Shown here: positions 7,061-15,304 of the stretch, one piece after another
How the letters are laid out: each line of letters opens with the position of its first letter
Position numbering within the stretch: position 1 is the first letter of the stretch
Source of the DNA: an uncultured Butyrivibrio sp.
Lineage (GTDB): Bacteria; Bacillota; Clostridia; Lachnospirales; Lachnospiraceae
NCBI RefSeq assembly: GCF_947169445.1
Contig: NZ_CAMVPU010000047.1
Span: 1-27,368 of the forward strand
Reading direction: 5' to 3'
DNA: 27,368 bases
Translations under genes and position numbers: made by a program
Notes under the pieces: generated by a model
The model's database searches: none
What the model was told of the DNA's origin: nothing
Seen by the model: only the letters and a program-made list of their open reading frames with translations

Positions 7061-7216
7061 TCAAGCTTGAATCAGGCTCTCCAGTGTTCGGAACAGTGCC
7101 TTCGATTCCACGGGCTTGGACAGGTGTGCGTTCAGCCCCGCCTGCAGACTGCGCTGAACGTCTTCATCAAATGCATTGGCTGTCAAGGGAGCAGCTCCCG
7201 TATACTCCAATGTGGA
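7061..7216 (-). pseudogene. C-terminal scrap of a response-regulator receiver domain
   Basis: Reading the minus strand gives 51 codons ending in a stop at 7061. The peptide contains LTANAFDEDVQRSLQAG followed by LNAHLSKPVESKAL and ends TLESLIQA. This is the alpha4-beta5-alpha5 end of a CheY-like receiver: the conserved Thr-Ala, the Gly-Ala/Asn-hydrophobic turn and the invariant Lys-Pro are all there. This spelling is typical of receivers at the C-terminus of hybrid histidine kinases. Upstream on that strand an in-frame stop at 7217-7219 and AT-rich, unrelated DNA show that the kinase, the phosphorylated Asp and most of the gene are gone. Its GC-rich codon use matches the peptidase next door, not the AT-rich flank, so both may have arrived on one foreign segment. 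Confidence 0.75.
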
Positions 7217-7330
7217 TTAAAAAATGTTAAATAGTATAAGATGGGTTGTTATCTGTGAAGATGACGACCTGTTTTTTATGGGATATTCGGGTTTATTTAT
7301 GAGTCAATAAATCTTGAAGATTCTTCCAGG

Positions 7331-8383
7331 GCTTCAGTAAAGACTGTAAACCATCATCTCAAGCTTTCTGATCTTGCAGGGAAAGATTATGACGATCCGA
7401 TGTGGGATGAGCTGGTTGAACAGATAAGCATATCTGACATGAAAAATCTTGTTGGAAATGCAGGCTGGGAAGTAATGGCTCTTAAGGCTGCAGACAAGCC
7501 CACAATGATGGATTGCGACGGCCCTAATGCTATCAATAACTTTATGACCGGTGCGTATGGAAATGCCTACACAAACCAGTCTAATCTCGCAAGTACCTGG
7601 AATGAAGCAATGGCATACGAAAAGGGGCAGCTTTTCGGAAAAGAGATTGAGAGCTATAACATAAACGGCATCTATGCACCTGCATGCAATATTCACAGAA
7701 GCCCCTTCAGTGGCAGAAATTATGAGTATTATTCTGAGGACGGGAACTTAAGCGGAATAATCTGTGCAGCAGAAATTAAGGGAATAAATGAGAGCAATGT
7801 CTATTGTTACCTTAAGCACTTTGCACTTAATGATCAGGAGAATCACCGTGGTGATGGCGGGCTGGTTACCTGGGCAAATGAACAGGCTATAAGGGAGATA
7901 TATCTAAAACCCTTTGAGATGGCTGTAAAGGATGGCAAGACCCTTGGAATAATGAGCAGTTTTAACAGGATTGGAACAACACCTACAGCTGAGAGCTACG
8001 AGCTCTTAACGACTATTCTGAGAAATGAATGGGGCTTTAAAGGAACTGTAATTACTGACTGCGTAATGGCTGCCGATACAGAGGACGTTAACAGAGCTCT
8101 TCTGGCAGGCAACGATATTCAGCTGACATTCCTTGGGCAGACCAGGATCTCTAATGATATAACAGGAACGGTAAGCGGTGTGAAGGCTCTCAGACAGGCT
8201 ACCAAGAACGTTCTCTATACAGCTCTTGAAAGTGGAGCTTACGGTGTTACCGGAGGATATCATAAGTATGGCTTCCAGATAGGACTGATTATTATAGGAG
8301 TTGTTTGCTGGGGATCGATAATAACATACTTTGTAAGAAGACACATCAGAATGAAAAAATGGAAAAATGGCAGCGCGGTATGA
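7331..8383 (+). pseudogene. GH3 glycoside hydrolase remnant: catalytic barrel and C-terminal membrane anchor only
   Basis: The frame matches the second half of the intact GH3 protein at 10694-13723. HLKLSDLAGKDYDDPMW before the first ATG (7400) corresponds to GLTLSDVRGLPYDDEKW there, so homology runs past any start codon. The frame stays open back to 7265, but with no start or ribosome binding site. What remains is the GH3 barrel, with KHFALNDQENHRGDGG and the nucleophile Asp220 (counting from the ATG at 7400) in GTVITDC, plus a C-terminal membrane helix and a Lys/Arg-rich cytoplasmic tail. The GH3 C-terminal-type and fibronectin-like domains that should precede it are lost. It may be transcribed, but efficient translation is unlikely. 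Confidence 0.8.
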
Positions 8384-8432
8384 TGGTCACATATCTCAAG
8401 CTGTTGTTTGAAATAGTTGATAGATAACATTT

Positions 8433-8471
8433 ATACGCCCCGCGGGAACAGTCATTCCTTGCGGGGCGTAT
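8433..8471 (+). terminator. Stem-loop closing the truncated GH3 gene
   Basis: ATACGCCCCGC (8433-8443) pairs perfectly with GCGGGGCGTAT (8461-8471). Inside, GGAA can pair with TTCC around CAGTCA. The T-run is interrupted (GGTTTCAATTTT). The preceding TTGATAGATAACAT and the inner loop closely match the element after the intact GH3 gene at 13758-13798, so this is a shared 3' element and not a generic terminator. Confidence 0.65.
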
Positions 8472-8516
8472 GGTTTCAATTTTAACGTAATCTATAAGTG
8501 TGCTTCTGATTTGCGG

Positions 8517-8522
8517 TATAAT
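8517..8522 (+). promoter_or_regulatory. Candidate -10 box for the two-component operon
   Basis: A consensus TATAAT stands 37 bases before the regulator start, but I see no matching -35 box at 16-18 bases. An activator-dependent promoter would fit. The ribosome binding site GAGGAG lies at 8548-8553. Confidence 0.4.
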
Positions 8523-8558
8523 AAAGGTAGTTATCGTTTAGACGACTGAGGAGATGAC

Positions 8559-9269
8559 ATGATTCGTGTTGCAATTGTTGAGGATGAAATCAGATACCAG
8601 CAGATGTTTGAGGAATACATCCGTAAATATGCCGATGAAAAGAGCGTAGATGTCAGCGTTAAAGTCTTTTCTGATGGTATGGATATATCAGAAGGATATG
8701 AGCCTGTTTGGGATGTTATCTTAATGGATATTAAAATGAGACATCAGGATGGGATGGAGGCTGCAAGAGTGATAAGGCAGCATGATCAGGATGTGGCGAT
8801 CATGTTTATAACAACCCTTGCACAGTATGCAATTCATGGATATGAGGTAGGGGCACTTGATTATGTACTCAAGCCTGTAGAATATGACAAGTTTGCTATG
8901 AGATTTGACAGACTCCTAAGAGGGATAAACAGGAAAAAAGAGCAATTTATAATGCTCCCAGGCGATGACGGGAAAGATAAAGTTGAAATCTCAAAGATCC
9001 GTTTTATAAGAGTAGACCATCATAACCTCGAGATAAATGTGGATTCTCAGGCAGGGATCAGGAATTATAACATCAGAAAGAGTATTTCCAGTATTGAGAA
9101 GGAACTTTCGGATAATCGTTTCGTAAGGTGCGATCAATCTGTGATAGTAAACATCTCCTACATAACCAAGGTAAAGAAAGACACTGTAGAGGTGGGAGAT
9201 ATAATATTGCCGGTAAGCAGGGCTAAAAGAAAACCATTCATGGAAGCTATTGCAAGTTTCAATTCATAG
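8559..9269 (+). CDS. LytTR-family response regulator
   Basis: This 236-residue DNA-binding response regulator has a CheY-like receiver (residues 1 to about 120) with the acidic pair Glu8-Asp9, phospho-acceptor Asp57 in ILMDIKM, a Thr in MFITT and Lys in VLKPVE. A LytTR domain follows (about 140-235), recognisable from the FIRVDHHNLEI, FVRCDQSVIVN and LPVSRAKRKPF stretches. Such regulators bind direct repeats upstream of target promoters, as AgrA and VirR do. The stop is 31 bases before a GHKL sensor kinase that is its likely partner. Position between two membrane-anchored GH3 genes suggests, without proof, that it controls extracellular glycoside breakdown. Confidence 0.92.
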   Translation: MIRVAIVEDEIRYQQMFEEYIRKYADEKSVDVSVKVFSDGMDISEGYEPVWDVILMDIKMRHQDGMEAARVIRQHDQDVAIMFITTLAQYAIHGYEVGALDYVLKPVEYDKFAMRFDRLLRGINRKKEQFIMLPGDDGKDKVEISKIRFIRVDHHNLEINVDSQAGIRNYNIRKSISSIEKELSDNRFVRCDQSVIVNISYITKVKKDTVEVGDIILPVSRAKRKPFMEAIASFNS

Positions 9270-9300
9270 CACTTGCTGATAAACCAAAGGGGAACAACGA

Positions 9301-10569
9301 ATGTTTTTGCTAAGACAAATGCTATTTACCTATGTGTTTGCAAGAAGACTTGAGAAGAATAACAGGCCTTTGCTTTATAAGGCGCTTTCTGTTATGGGAT
9401 TTTTTGTGCTGGGAGCAGGGGTTGAGGCTCTTACAAATGTTGACAGGTCTTCCATTGACATAAATGTTTCAAGAGGTGGTCAGGTTTTTTCAACAGTTGT
9501 CTTTTGTTCATTCATCATGCTTCTGATGGTTTTATGGGTACTGTATTTTTATAATGTACAAGTCTCCGAAGCGGTATATACTTCCATACTTGCATATCTG
9601 GCTGAGCATGCAGAGTATTCGGTTGCTATTATTATCGAGTCATTTATTCGAGGGGAAAGAGGTGTTCCCTGGGAGATTGGTCAGTGGTTATTTCTTATCT
9701 TCTTTGCGGTTTTTATGGATCAGTTTTTTGCAAAAAGAATAATACAGGAACACCATTATCTGGTACAGACCGCCGAGACGGCCCTGTTTTTCCTGATATC
9801 GGCTCTTATAGTCATGTTTATGTCCGCTATCGCTACAGAGTATTCCTATGAGAGATTTCATGGTACATACGCTTTTATTTTCTGCATATTTGCTCTTGCC
9901 ACCCAGACTGAGCGGCAGAGGGCATTACTTCTGCAAAAGCAGTCGGAGATGAGAGAGCATCTTTTTCTGTCGCAGAATGCCAGATTTGAGAGCTACAAGG
10001 AAAATGTGGAACTGGTCAACAGGAAGTGTCATGACTTAAAACATCAGGTTGAAGCCATAAGACAGATGAATGACGACAGATCAAAGGACAAGGCTTTGAA
10101 GGAGATAGAGGCTTCGGTACTGATCTATGATTCTTTTATCCATACAGGCAATGAAATGCTGGACACTATCCTTACCCAGAAGAATCATATCTGCATGGAG
10201 AAGGGCATTCTCTTTACCTGTGTTGTTGACGGCAAACTGCTTGAGAGTATGGATCCGGTTGATCTTTATACGCTGTTTGGGAACCTTTTGGATAATTCAA
10301 TAGAGGCTGTCAGCAGGGTTCCGGAAGAAAAACGCAGCATTTCCCTTTCAGTCTATCTGAAGAATGGAGTTATCGTAATCAAGGAAGAAAACCCGTTTTC
10401 ATCTGTCAGGCAGAGCAAGGGAAAATTCCTGACAACCAAGAATGACAGGAGCAGTCATGGCTTTGGAATGAGCAGCATGGAAATGGTAGCGGAGAAATAT
10501 GGAGGAACACTTGAAGCTGTGGCTGATAAAGATATTTTCAGGACAACGATAGTTTTACCGGAAATATAA
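9301..10569 (+). CDS. AgrC-type GHKL sensor histidine kinase
   Basis: This 422-residue membrane kinase would phosphorylate the LytTR regulator just upstream. The N-terminal half (about residues 25-210) has about six hydrophobic segments with almost no extracellular domain, typical of peptide- or membrane-sensing kinases. The dimerisation/phosphoacceptor segment follows, with His244 in RKCHDLKHQ. The GHKL ATPase domain has its N box at GNLLDNSIEAV (Asn332 region) and a glycine-rich GFGMSSM motif near residue 390. AGGGGAAC gives a usable ribosome binding site five bases before ATG. A strong terminator follows, so the pair is a self-contained operon. The signal is unknown and no autoinducer-peptide gene is visible beside it. 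Confidence 0.92.
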   Translation: MFLLRQMLFTYVFARRLEKNNRPLLYKALSVMGFFVLGAGVEALTNVDRSSIDINVSRGGQVFSTVVFCSFIMLLMVLWVLYFYNVQVSEAVYTSILAYLAEHAEYSVAIIIESFIRGERGVPWEIGQWLFLIFFAVFMDQFFAKRIIQEHHYLVQTAETALFFLISALIVMFMSAIATEYSYERFHGTYAFIFCIFALATQTERQRALLLQKQSEMREHLFLSQNARFESYKENVELVNRKCHDLKHQVEAIRQMNDDRSKDKALKEIEASVLIYDSFIHTGNEMLDTILTQKNHICMEKGILFTCVVDGKLLESMDPVDLYTLFGNLLDNSIEAVSRVPEEKRSISLSVYLKNGVIVIKEENPFSSVRQSKGKFLTTKNDRSSHGFGMSSMEMVAEKYGGTLEAVADKDIFRTTIVLPEI

Positions 10570-10597
10570 AGATTTACCGATTGGGACACAAATATTA

Positions 10598-10633
10598 CAG
10601 GCTGGGACAAATGGCTCCCGGCCTGATTTTTTT
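10598..10633 (+). terminator. Rho-independent terminator after the sensor kinase
   Basis: CAGGCTGGG (10598-10606) pairs with CCCGGCCTG (10617-10625), with one G-U, and is followed by A and seven T (10627-10633). It separates the two-component operon from the GH3 gene and touches the GTG at 10634, which argues against that codon as the GH3 start. Confidence 0.88.
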
Positions 10634-10693
10634 GTGATAAAAAGAAATCAGATAAAGGGTTACATTTTCAATTGCAAAAGGAGAAGGATGATT

Positions 10694-13600
10694 ATGGGAA
10701 AGAATGAAAAAAAGAAAGGCAAAGCCGGGAAGATAGTGAAAACTGTTTTTTCGTCTTTGGGTGTTATTATATTTGCCGCAATTTTAGTTGCTGCAAATAC
10801 TGTGCTTCCCACATACGGGAGAATGATCAATGAAATAACTGGCTACAGACAAAGCTACAAAACTCCGTCAGAGGCCAAGGCGCTGGATCTTGAGTACAAC
10901 AAGAGCGATTATGACACGGTTGATGAACTTAAGAATGCCGAGAGAGCTTTCAATGAGAAGGAAATTGAGGAAGGCGCTGTTCTTTTAAAGCATGTTGATG
11001 GATATATGCCCTACGAGAAAGGGACAACCTTTAGTCTGTTCTCTCACTCAAGCATAGACTACATAACAGGATCGTTGATGGGAGATTTTGGCGGAAATGG
11101 CGGTTCCATAAAAGATGCCCTGGTGGACAGTGGGTTTAATGTAAATGAGACTTTGTGGAAGTTTTACAGTGAAGGTAACGGATCTTCATATAAGAGAGGG
11201 AGCGGCTCAATTAATTATGGAGCTGCTGAGGACTTTGCAATTAACGAGGTTCCACTGGATGTTCTTACTTCAGAAGCCGGACTAACAGATACTTTTGATG
11301 GAACAACTGCAATTTTTGTTCTTTCAAGGGTCGTAGGAGAAGGAAGAGACATGCCGCGGAGTATGTATTCCCACACCAATAATCCTGAGGATCAGGTTAA
11401 AAGCTACCTTGAACCCAATTCAGATGAGCTGGCAACAATAGGTTATTTGAATGACAACTTCGATGATGTGCTCTTACTTGTAAATACCTGTGGCTCTATG
11501 GAGCTTGGATGGGTTGAGGATTATCCGAACATTCACAACGTAATATATACAGGACTTCCTGGAACCTACGGCCTATACGGCCTTGCAAACATCTTGTCCG
11601 GAGACGTCAATCCTTCAGGACATCTTGTAGACACCTATGCCTATGACGCCTTTTCATCTCCGGCTGTTCAGAATTATGGAAGTTATTATTATCTTGACGA
11701 AAATGGTGAGATGACAGAGCATACCTATCTCAGTTATGAAGAAGGAATCTATGTTGGCTACAAGTATTACGAGACCCGCTATGAGGATGCTGTTTTAGGA
11801 CAGGGCAATGCCGGCAACTATGACTATGAATCGACAGTACAGTATCCCTTTGGTTTTGGCCTTTCACTTACTGATTTCGAATGGTCAGATTACAACGCAA
11901 GTTGGAATGGAGATACCTGTAATATATCGGTCACTGTCAAGAACACAGGAAATATAGCAGGAAAAGACGTAGTTCAGATTTATCTCCAGACACCTTATAC
12001 AGATTACGATATAGAAAACAAGGTTGAAAAGGCAGCTGTGCAGCTTGTTACCTATGGAAAGACAGATACTCTTGAACCCGGACAGAGTCAGACTTTGGAG
12101 CTTTCCTTCGACAGAAAAGAGCTGCGCTCATATGACTATATAAACGCAAGAACCTACATAGTTGATGCCGGGGATTATTATGTGACAGCAGCAACTGATG
12201 CCCATGCAGCCGTAAACAACATTCTTTCAGCCAAGGGAAAGACTGTAGCTGATGGAATGACAGAGAATGGCAACGAGAACCTGGTTTATAATTTCACCGT
12301 AAGCTCTTTTGACAAAACCACTTATGCGGCTGATTCTGAAACAGGAGCGGAGATAACAAATCTTTTCGATGATGCTAACGGTGGTCTGCCTTACCTTACA
12401 CGAAATGACTGGGCAGGAACATTCCCAACCCACGATGGACAGGTTTCTGATGTTATTTCCACATGGGGAAATGAGATAAACGGAACTGATTCAAACGGAA
12501 ATCCTGCATCCTTTGAATATGTAAAACAAGCTGACGCAGATGTTCTAAAGACCTTGTATAGCCTGGATTCAGGATCTTCAGTTGACCCTGAGAGTTTTTC
12601 GGATACTCCGGTTTATGGCGCAAAAAACGGACTTACACTATCCGATGTAAGAGGACTTCCATATGACGACGAAAAGTGGGAGGCACTTCTTGATCAGCTT
12701 ACAGCAAAGGATTATAACACTATAATAACATCATCAGGATATGGAACACTTGCCAGAGATAGTGTCGGAAAGCCTTATGCCATGGACGCAGACGCAGCGA
12801 ACGGTCTTGTATTTGGAGCGGCAGGAGACGTTACTTATTCGGGAGTCAACATTCTGGCACAGACATATAATACCGCTATGGCAGAGGAATATGGAAGACT
12901 TATTTCAAGCTCGGCCCTCATGGGTAGCGGAACAATTGGCTGGTACTGTCCTGCAATGAATATTCATAGGACTCCTTTCTCAGGAAGAAATAATGAGTAT
13001 CCGTCAGAGGACGCAACACAGGCAGGTATTGTTACTTCTAATATTGTTTATAATGCTTCCTCTAACGGAATGTATACCTATATCAAGCACTTTGCCTTAA
13101 ATGATCAGGAAAATCACCGCGGAGATGGAGGAGGTGGCGGAGTTGCCACATGGAGCAATGAGCAGGCAATCAGGGAAATCTACCTTAAGCCCTTTGAGAC
13201 CTGTATAAAGCTTCCTGAGGTCCCTGTAACCTACGCAGCTGTTGATGATAATGGCAATTACAGTCTCCAGACCGGAAGTGTTCCGGCAACCAATGCCCTT
13301 ATGACAAGCTTTAACAGACTTGGAGCGACATGGACCGGTGGAAACTATAACCTTCTTACAGGACTCCTTCGCAATGAGTGGGGCTTTAACGGCTTTGTTA
13401 TTACTGATGCAAACGGTTATCTCGGGTACATGGATTGTGGACAGATGATCGAAGCCGGTGGTGATGGCTCTTTGCGATACCTGAAGGATACCCAGTACAC
13501 CTTCGATAAAACAAGCAGTGCGGAATATCACTATGCAAGGCAGGCGGCGCATCACCATTTATATACAGTAGCAAATTCAAACGCTATGAACGGTGCAGCA

Positions 13601-13723
13601 CCTGGAAGTAAACTTGTAGGTACTCCCAATGATGTGATCATAAGGATCGTACTCACAGTCATCTCCATTATTCTTATCGGTCTTTTCACATTCTTCAATA
13701 TAAGAAGGTGGAGGAAAAACTAA
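10694..13723 (+). CDS. Membrane-anchored GH3 glycoside hydrolase with reversed domain order
   Basis: This protein of about 1009 residues is probably a beta-glucosidase or beta-xylosidase-like enzyme held at the cell surface. Domains in order: a Lys-rich cytoplasmic tip, a membrane helix (about 17-38), the GH3 C-terminal-type alpha/beta domain, a fibronectin-III-like domain that continues after the PFGFGLSLTDF motif, a linker, the GH3 catalytic barrel (about 655-925), and a second membrane helix (about 980-1003) with a basic tail. The barrel has CPAMNIHRTPFSGRNNEY, KHFALNDQENHRGDGG and the nucleophile Asp905 in GFVITDANG. Putting the C-terminal-type domain before the barrel is the reverse of most GH3 enzymes and is known from Butyrivibrio and Ruminococcus. 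AAAAGGAGAAGG favours ATG 10694, with 10688 possible; the GTG at 10634 abuts a terminator. The gene is intact. Confidence 0.9.
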   Translation: MGKNEKKKGKAGKIVKTVFSSLGVIIFAAILVAANTVLPTYGRMINEITGYRQSYKTPSEAKALDLEYNKSDYDTVDELKNAERAFNEKEIEEGAVLLKHVDGYMPYEKGTTFSLFSHSSIDYITGSLMGDFGGNGGSIKDALVDSGFNVNETLWKFYSEGNGSSYKRGSGSINYGAAEDFAINEVPLDVLTSEAGLTDTFDGTTAIFVLSRVVGEGRDMPRSMYSHTNNPEDQVKSYLEPNSDELATIGYLNDNFDDVLLLVNTCGSMELGWVEDYPNIHNVIYTGLPGTYGLYGLANILSGDVNPSGHLVDTYAYDAFSSPAVQNYGSYYYLDENGEMTEHTYLSYEEGIYVGYKYYETRYEDAVLGQGNAGNYDYESTVQYPFGFGLSLTDFEWSDYNASWNGDTCNISVTVKNTGNIAGKDVVQIYLQTPYTDYDIENKVEKAAVQLVTYGKTDTLEPGQSQTLELSFDRKELRSYDYINARTYIVDAGDYYVTAATDAHAAVNNILSAKGKTVADGMTENGNENLVYNFTVSSFDKTTYAADSETGAEITNLFDDANGGLPYLTRNDWAGTFPTHDGQVSDVISTWGNEINGTDSNGNPASFEYVKQADADVLKTLYSLDSGSSVDPESFSDTPVYGAKNGLTLSDVRGLPYDDEKWEALLDQLTAKDYNTIITSSGYGTLARDSVGKPYAMDADAANGLVFGAAGDVTYSGVNILAQTYNTAMAEEYGRLISSSALMGSGTIGWYCPAMNIHRTPFSGRNNEYPSEDATQAGIVTSNIVYNASSNGMYTYIKHFALNDQENHRGDGGGGGVATWSNEQAIREIYLKPFETCIKLPEVPVTYAAVDDNGNYSLQTGSVPATNALMTSFNRLGATWTGGNYNLLTGLLRNEWGFNGFVITDANGYLGYMDCGQMIEAGGDGSLRYLKDTQYTFDKTSSAEYHYARQAAHHHLYTVANSNAMNGAAPGSKLVGTPNDVIIRIVLTVISIILIGLFTFFNIRRWRKN

Positions 13724-13757
13724 ATAGCTTTATACCTATTGTTTGATAGATAACATA

Positions 13758-13798
13758 ACGAGCCCCATTGGAAACTGGTCATTTCCAATGGGGCTTGT
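13758..13798 (+). terminator. Long perfect stem-loop after the GH3 gene
   Basis: Arms at 13758-13774 and 13782-13798 pair over 17 positions with one G-U, around the loop CTGGTCA. No T-run follows. TTGATAGATAACAT stands just before it, as it does at 8433. It could stabilise the GH3 mRNA, act in Rho-dependent or bidirectional termination between convergent genes, or be a small dispersed repeat. The rest of 13724-13957 holds no gene I can support. Confidence 0.6.
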
Positions 13799-13957
13799 GT
13801 ATGAAACAACTGTAGGGTGACAGTCATAGCGAACTACATATTTTACAGTAACTTTTTGACATAAGTATGGTACGCAATAGGCAACTTGAGGGAGCAATTT
13901 TCCGTAAGCGCACCAATATGAAATGTTGAAAATAAGCGGTTGCAGCTTCATATGGAT

Positions 13958-15163
13958 TCATTTATGCATGTTTTCCTGAGATGAGCGAAATTCCTTTGGG
14001 GTCTGTCCATACTTTTTTTTGAAGACGTTCTGAAAATAGCTCTGTGTTGAGAAACACAGGTATTCACTGATCTCGCTGATAGTCTTGTCAGTATAGATAA
14101 GCAGACTCTTTGCTTCTTCCAATTTTCTTCGCATTATATAGCTGCTTATGTTAAAACCCAGTTCTTTTTTGAATTTTCTAGACAGAGTGCTCCGGTCTAT
14201 GCCAAGGTATTCGGAAACATCCTCCACTGAGATGTTCTGATTCACATGATTTGAAATGAACTGTATTGCCTTGTAAATGTCAGGCGGCATATCCATGGGG
14301 ATTTTTGTCTCCGCTACCCGCCTGGTAAAGTCCATGACTGCCGTGGCGTTTAATAGGGTTACAGCGGAGGCATCAGTCATCCTTTCGGCTTCCTGGATAT
14401 AGGAGTCTGAGAGCTGATAGGAGGTCTCAATATCAAGGCCTCCTGCAATTGCACGTCTTGTGACCAGTGCCATGGAAGCTATAAAAATGTTCTTGGCCTG
14501 ACGCAGGGAGTCTGAGGCAATCTGCCCTTCATTCATGTTTGGCACGTTTCTTATCATGGCTTCAAGGCCGGATATATCGCCTCTTTCCACGTATCCATAG
14601 TATTCCTGCTCGAAGAAATAGGTGTCGTGAAAGGCCTCTGATTCTTTCCTTTCATAGAGGGAGTTGGAATGCTTTTCGCCGATCATGTTCTCCTTGTCTT
14701 TGCCAAGCAGATCAAAGGTCTGAAAGACATCTATTATTTCACCGGAGATCTCTTTATAGATAAGCGCCAGAATGTTAAGAAACTGAGCTATGGAAAAGAG
14801 GGGAGTCTGGCTGAAAAACTCTTTTACTTTGTACCTGTACTCCGGCAGTATCCCATAACTTATAATAATTGAATCGAGAGTATCATCAGAAATCGGAATA
14901 CTGCTGACTGGACCGAGAATAACTTCTTTACCTGTTTTGTCATTTCGTATATATCCTATGTGAAGGGATTCTTTTGTGGAAAAAAATTGAAGTTGCTTAC
15001 CACTGTTTCGAAGAGATTCCCTGTTAACATCCACCATATCTTTTGGCATATCTATCACAGGGTAGGAAGCTGCAAGCTCACCGCTCTGATAATAGTGGAT
15101 GGGAACAAAGGTGGAATTGTAGATTAAGCCAAGAGTCTTTTGGATATTATCTTTTCTTTTCAT
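13958..15163 (-). CDS. AraC-family transcriptional regulator
   Basis: This 401-residue regulator has an N-terminal sensing part (about 1-280, no close domain recognised) and a C-terminal AraC double helix-turn-helix (about 290-395). The first helix-turn-helix is near SVEDVSEYLGIDRSTLSRKF, and the second contains the family signature around ISEYLCFSTQSYFQNVFKK and ends KYGQTPKEFR. A longer frame from a TTG at 15175 is possible, but GGAG six bases before the ATG at 15163 fixes the start there. It is divergent from the GPH-GH78-GH3 operon with about 140 bases between, the usual layout for a local activator. The likely ligand is a rhamnoside or its breakdown product, by context only. Confidence 0.9.
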   Translation of the reverse strand: MKRKDNIQKTLGLIYNSTFVPIHYYQSGELAASYPVIDMPKDMVDVNRESLRNSGKQLQFFSTKESLHIGYIRNDKTGKEVILGPVSSIPISDDTLDSIIISYGILPEYRYKVKEFFSQTPLFSIAQFLNILALIYKEISGEIIDVFQTFDLLGKDKENMIGEKHSNSLYERKESEAFHDTYFFEQEYYGYVERGDISGLEAMIRNVPNMNEGQIASDSLRQAKNIFIASMALVTRRAIAGGLDIETSYQLSDSYIQEAERMTDASAVTLLNATAVMDFTRRVAETKIPMDMPPDIYKAIQFISNHVNQNISVEDVSEYLGIDRSTLSRKFKKELGFNISSYIMRRKLEEAKSLLIYTDKTISEISEYLCFSTQSYFQNVFKKKYGQTPKEFRSSQENMHK

Positions 15164-15194
15164 ATAAAACTCCAAAATGGATAAGTGTCACGAA

Positions 15195-15226
15195 TTTACA
15201 TATAATAATCACATTATTACAATAAT
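15195..15226 (+). promoter_or_regulatory. Promoter of the rhamnoside operon with overlapping operator-like repeats
   Basis: TTTACA (15195-15200), a 17-base spacer and TACAAT (15218-15223) make a fair promoter aimed at the symporter gene. The spacer holds the inverted repeat TAATAAT-CAC-ATTATTA (15203-15219), which overlaps a second one, ATTATT-AC-AATAAT (15213-15226). They may be the binding site of the divergent AraC protein, although AraC sites are usually direct repeats, so another regulator is possible. On the minus strand TTATGA and TATTAT 18 bases apart could serve the araC-type gene. Confidence 0.5.
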
Positions 15227-15304
15227 CATAAGAGCCTAATTGATAAGATGTCAATAGAAAACAAAATCCGGGTATTACCCTATTGATAACTTAGGAGGCT
15301 TTTT

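Noticed and set aside
6991..7230. Plus-strand 79-codon ORF after the peptidase terminator
   Set aside because: The minus strand of the same bases encodes a clear receiver-domain end with Lys-Pro and Gly-Leu-Asn-Ala; the plus frame is its shadow.
10634..10693. GTG at 10634 as the start of the membrane GH3 protein
   Set aside because: It abuts the T-run of the preceding terminator and has no ribosome binding site, whereas AAAAGGAGAAGG precedes the ATGs at 10688 and 10694.
4428..13962. ATATGGATTCATT shared near 4428 and 13950
   Set aside because: One copy covers the end of the AraC gene, and there is no inverted-repeat or mobile-element context; a chance match in AT-rich DNA is the best reading.
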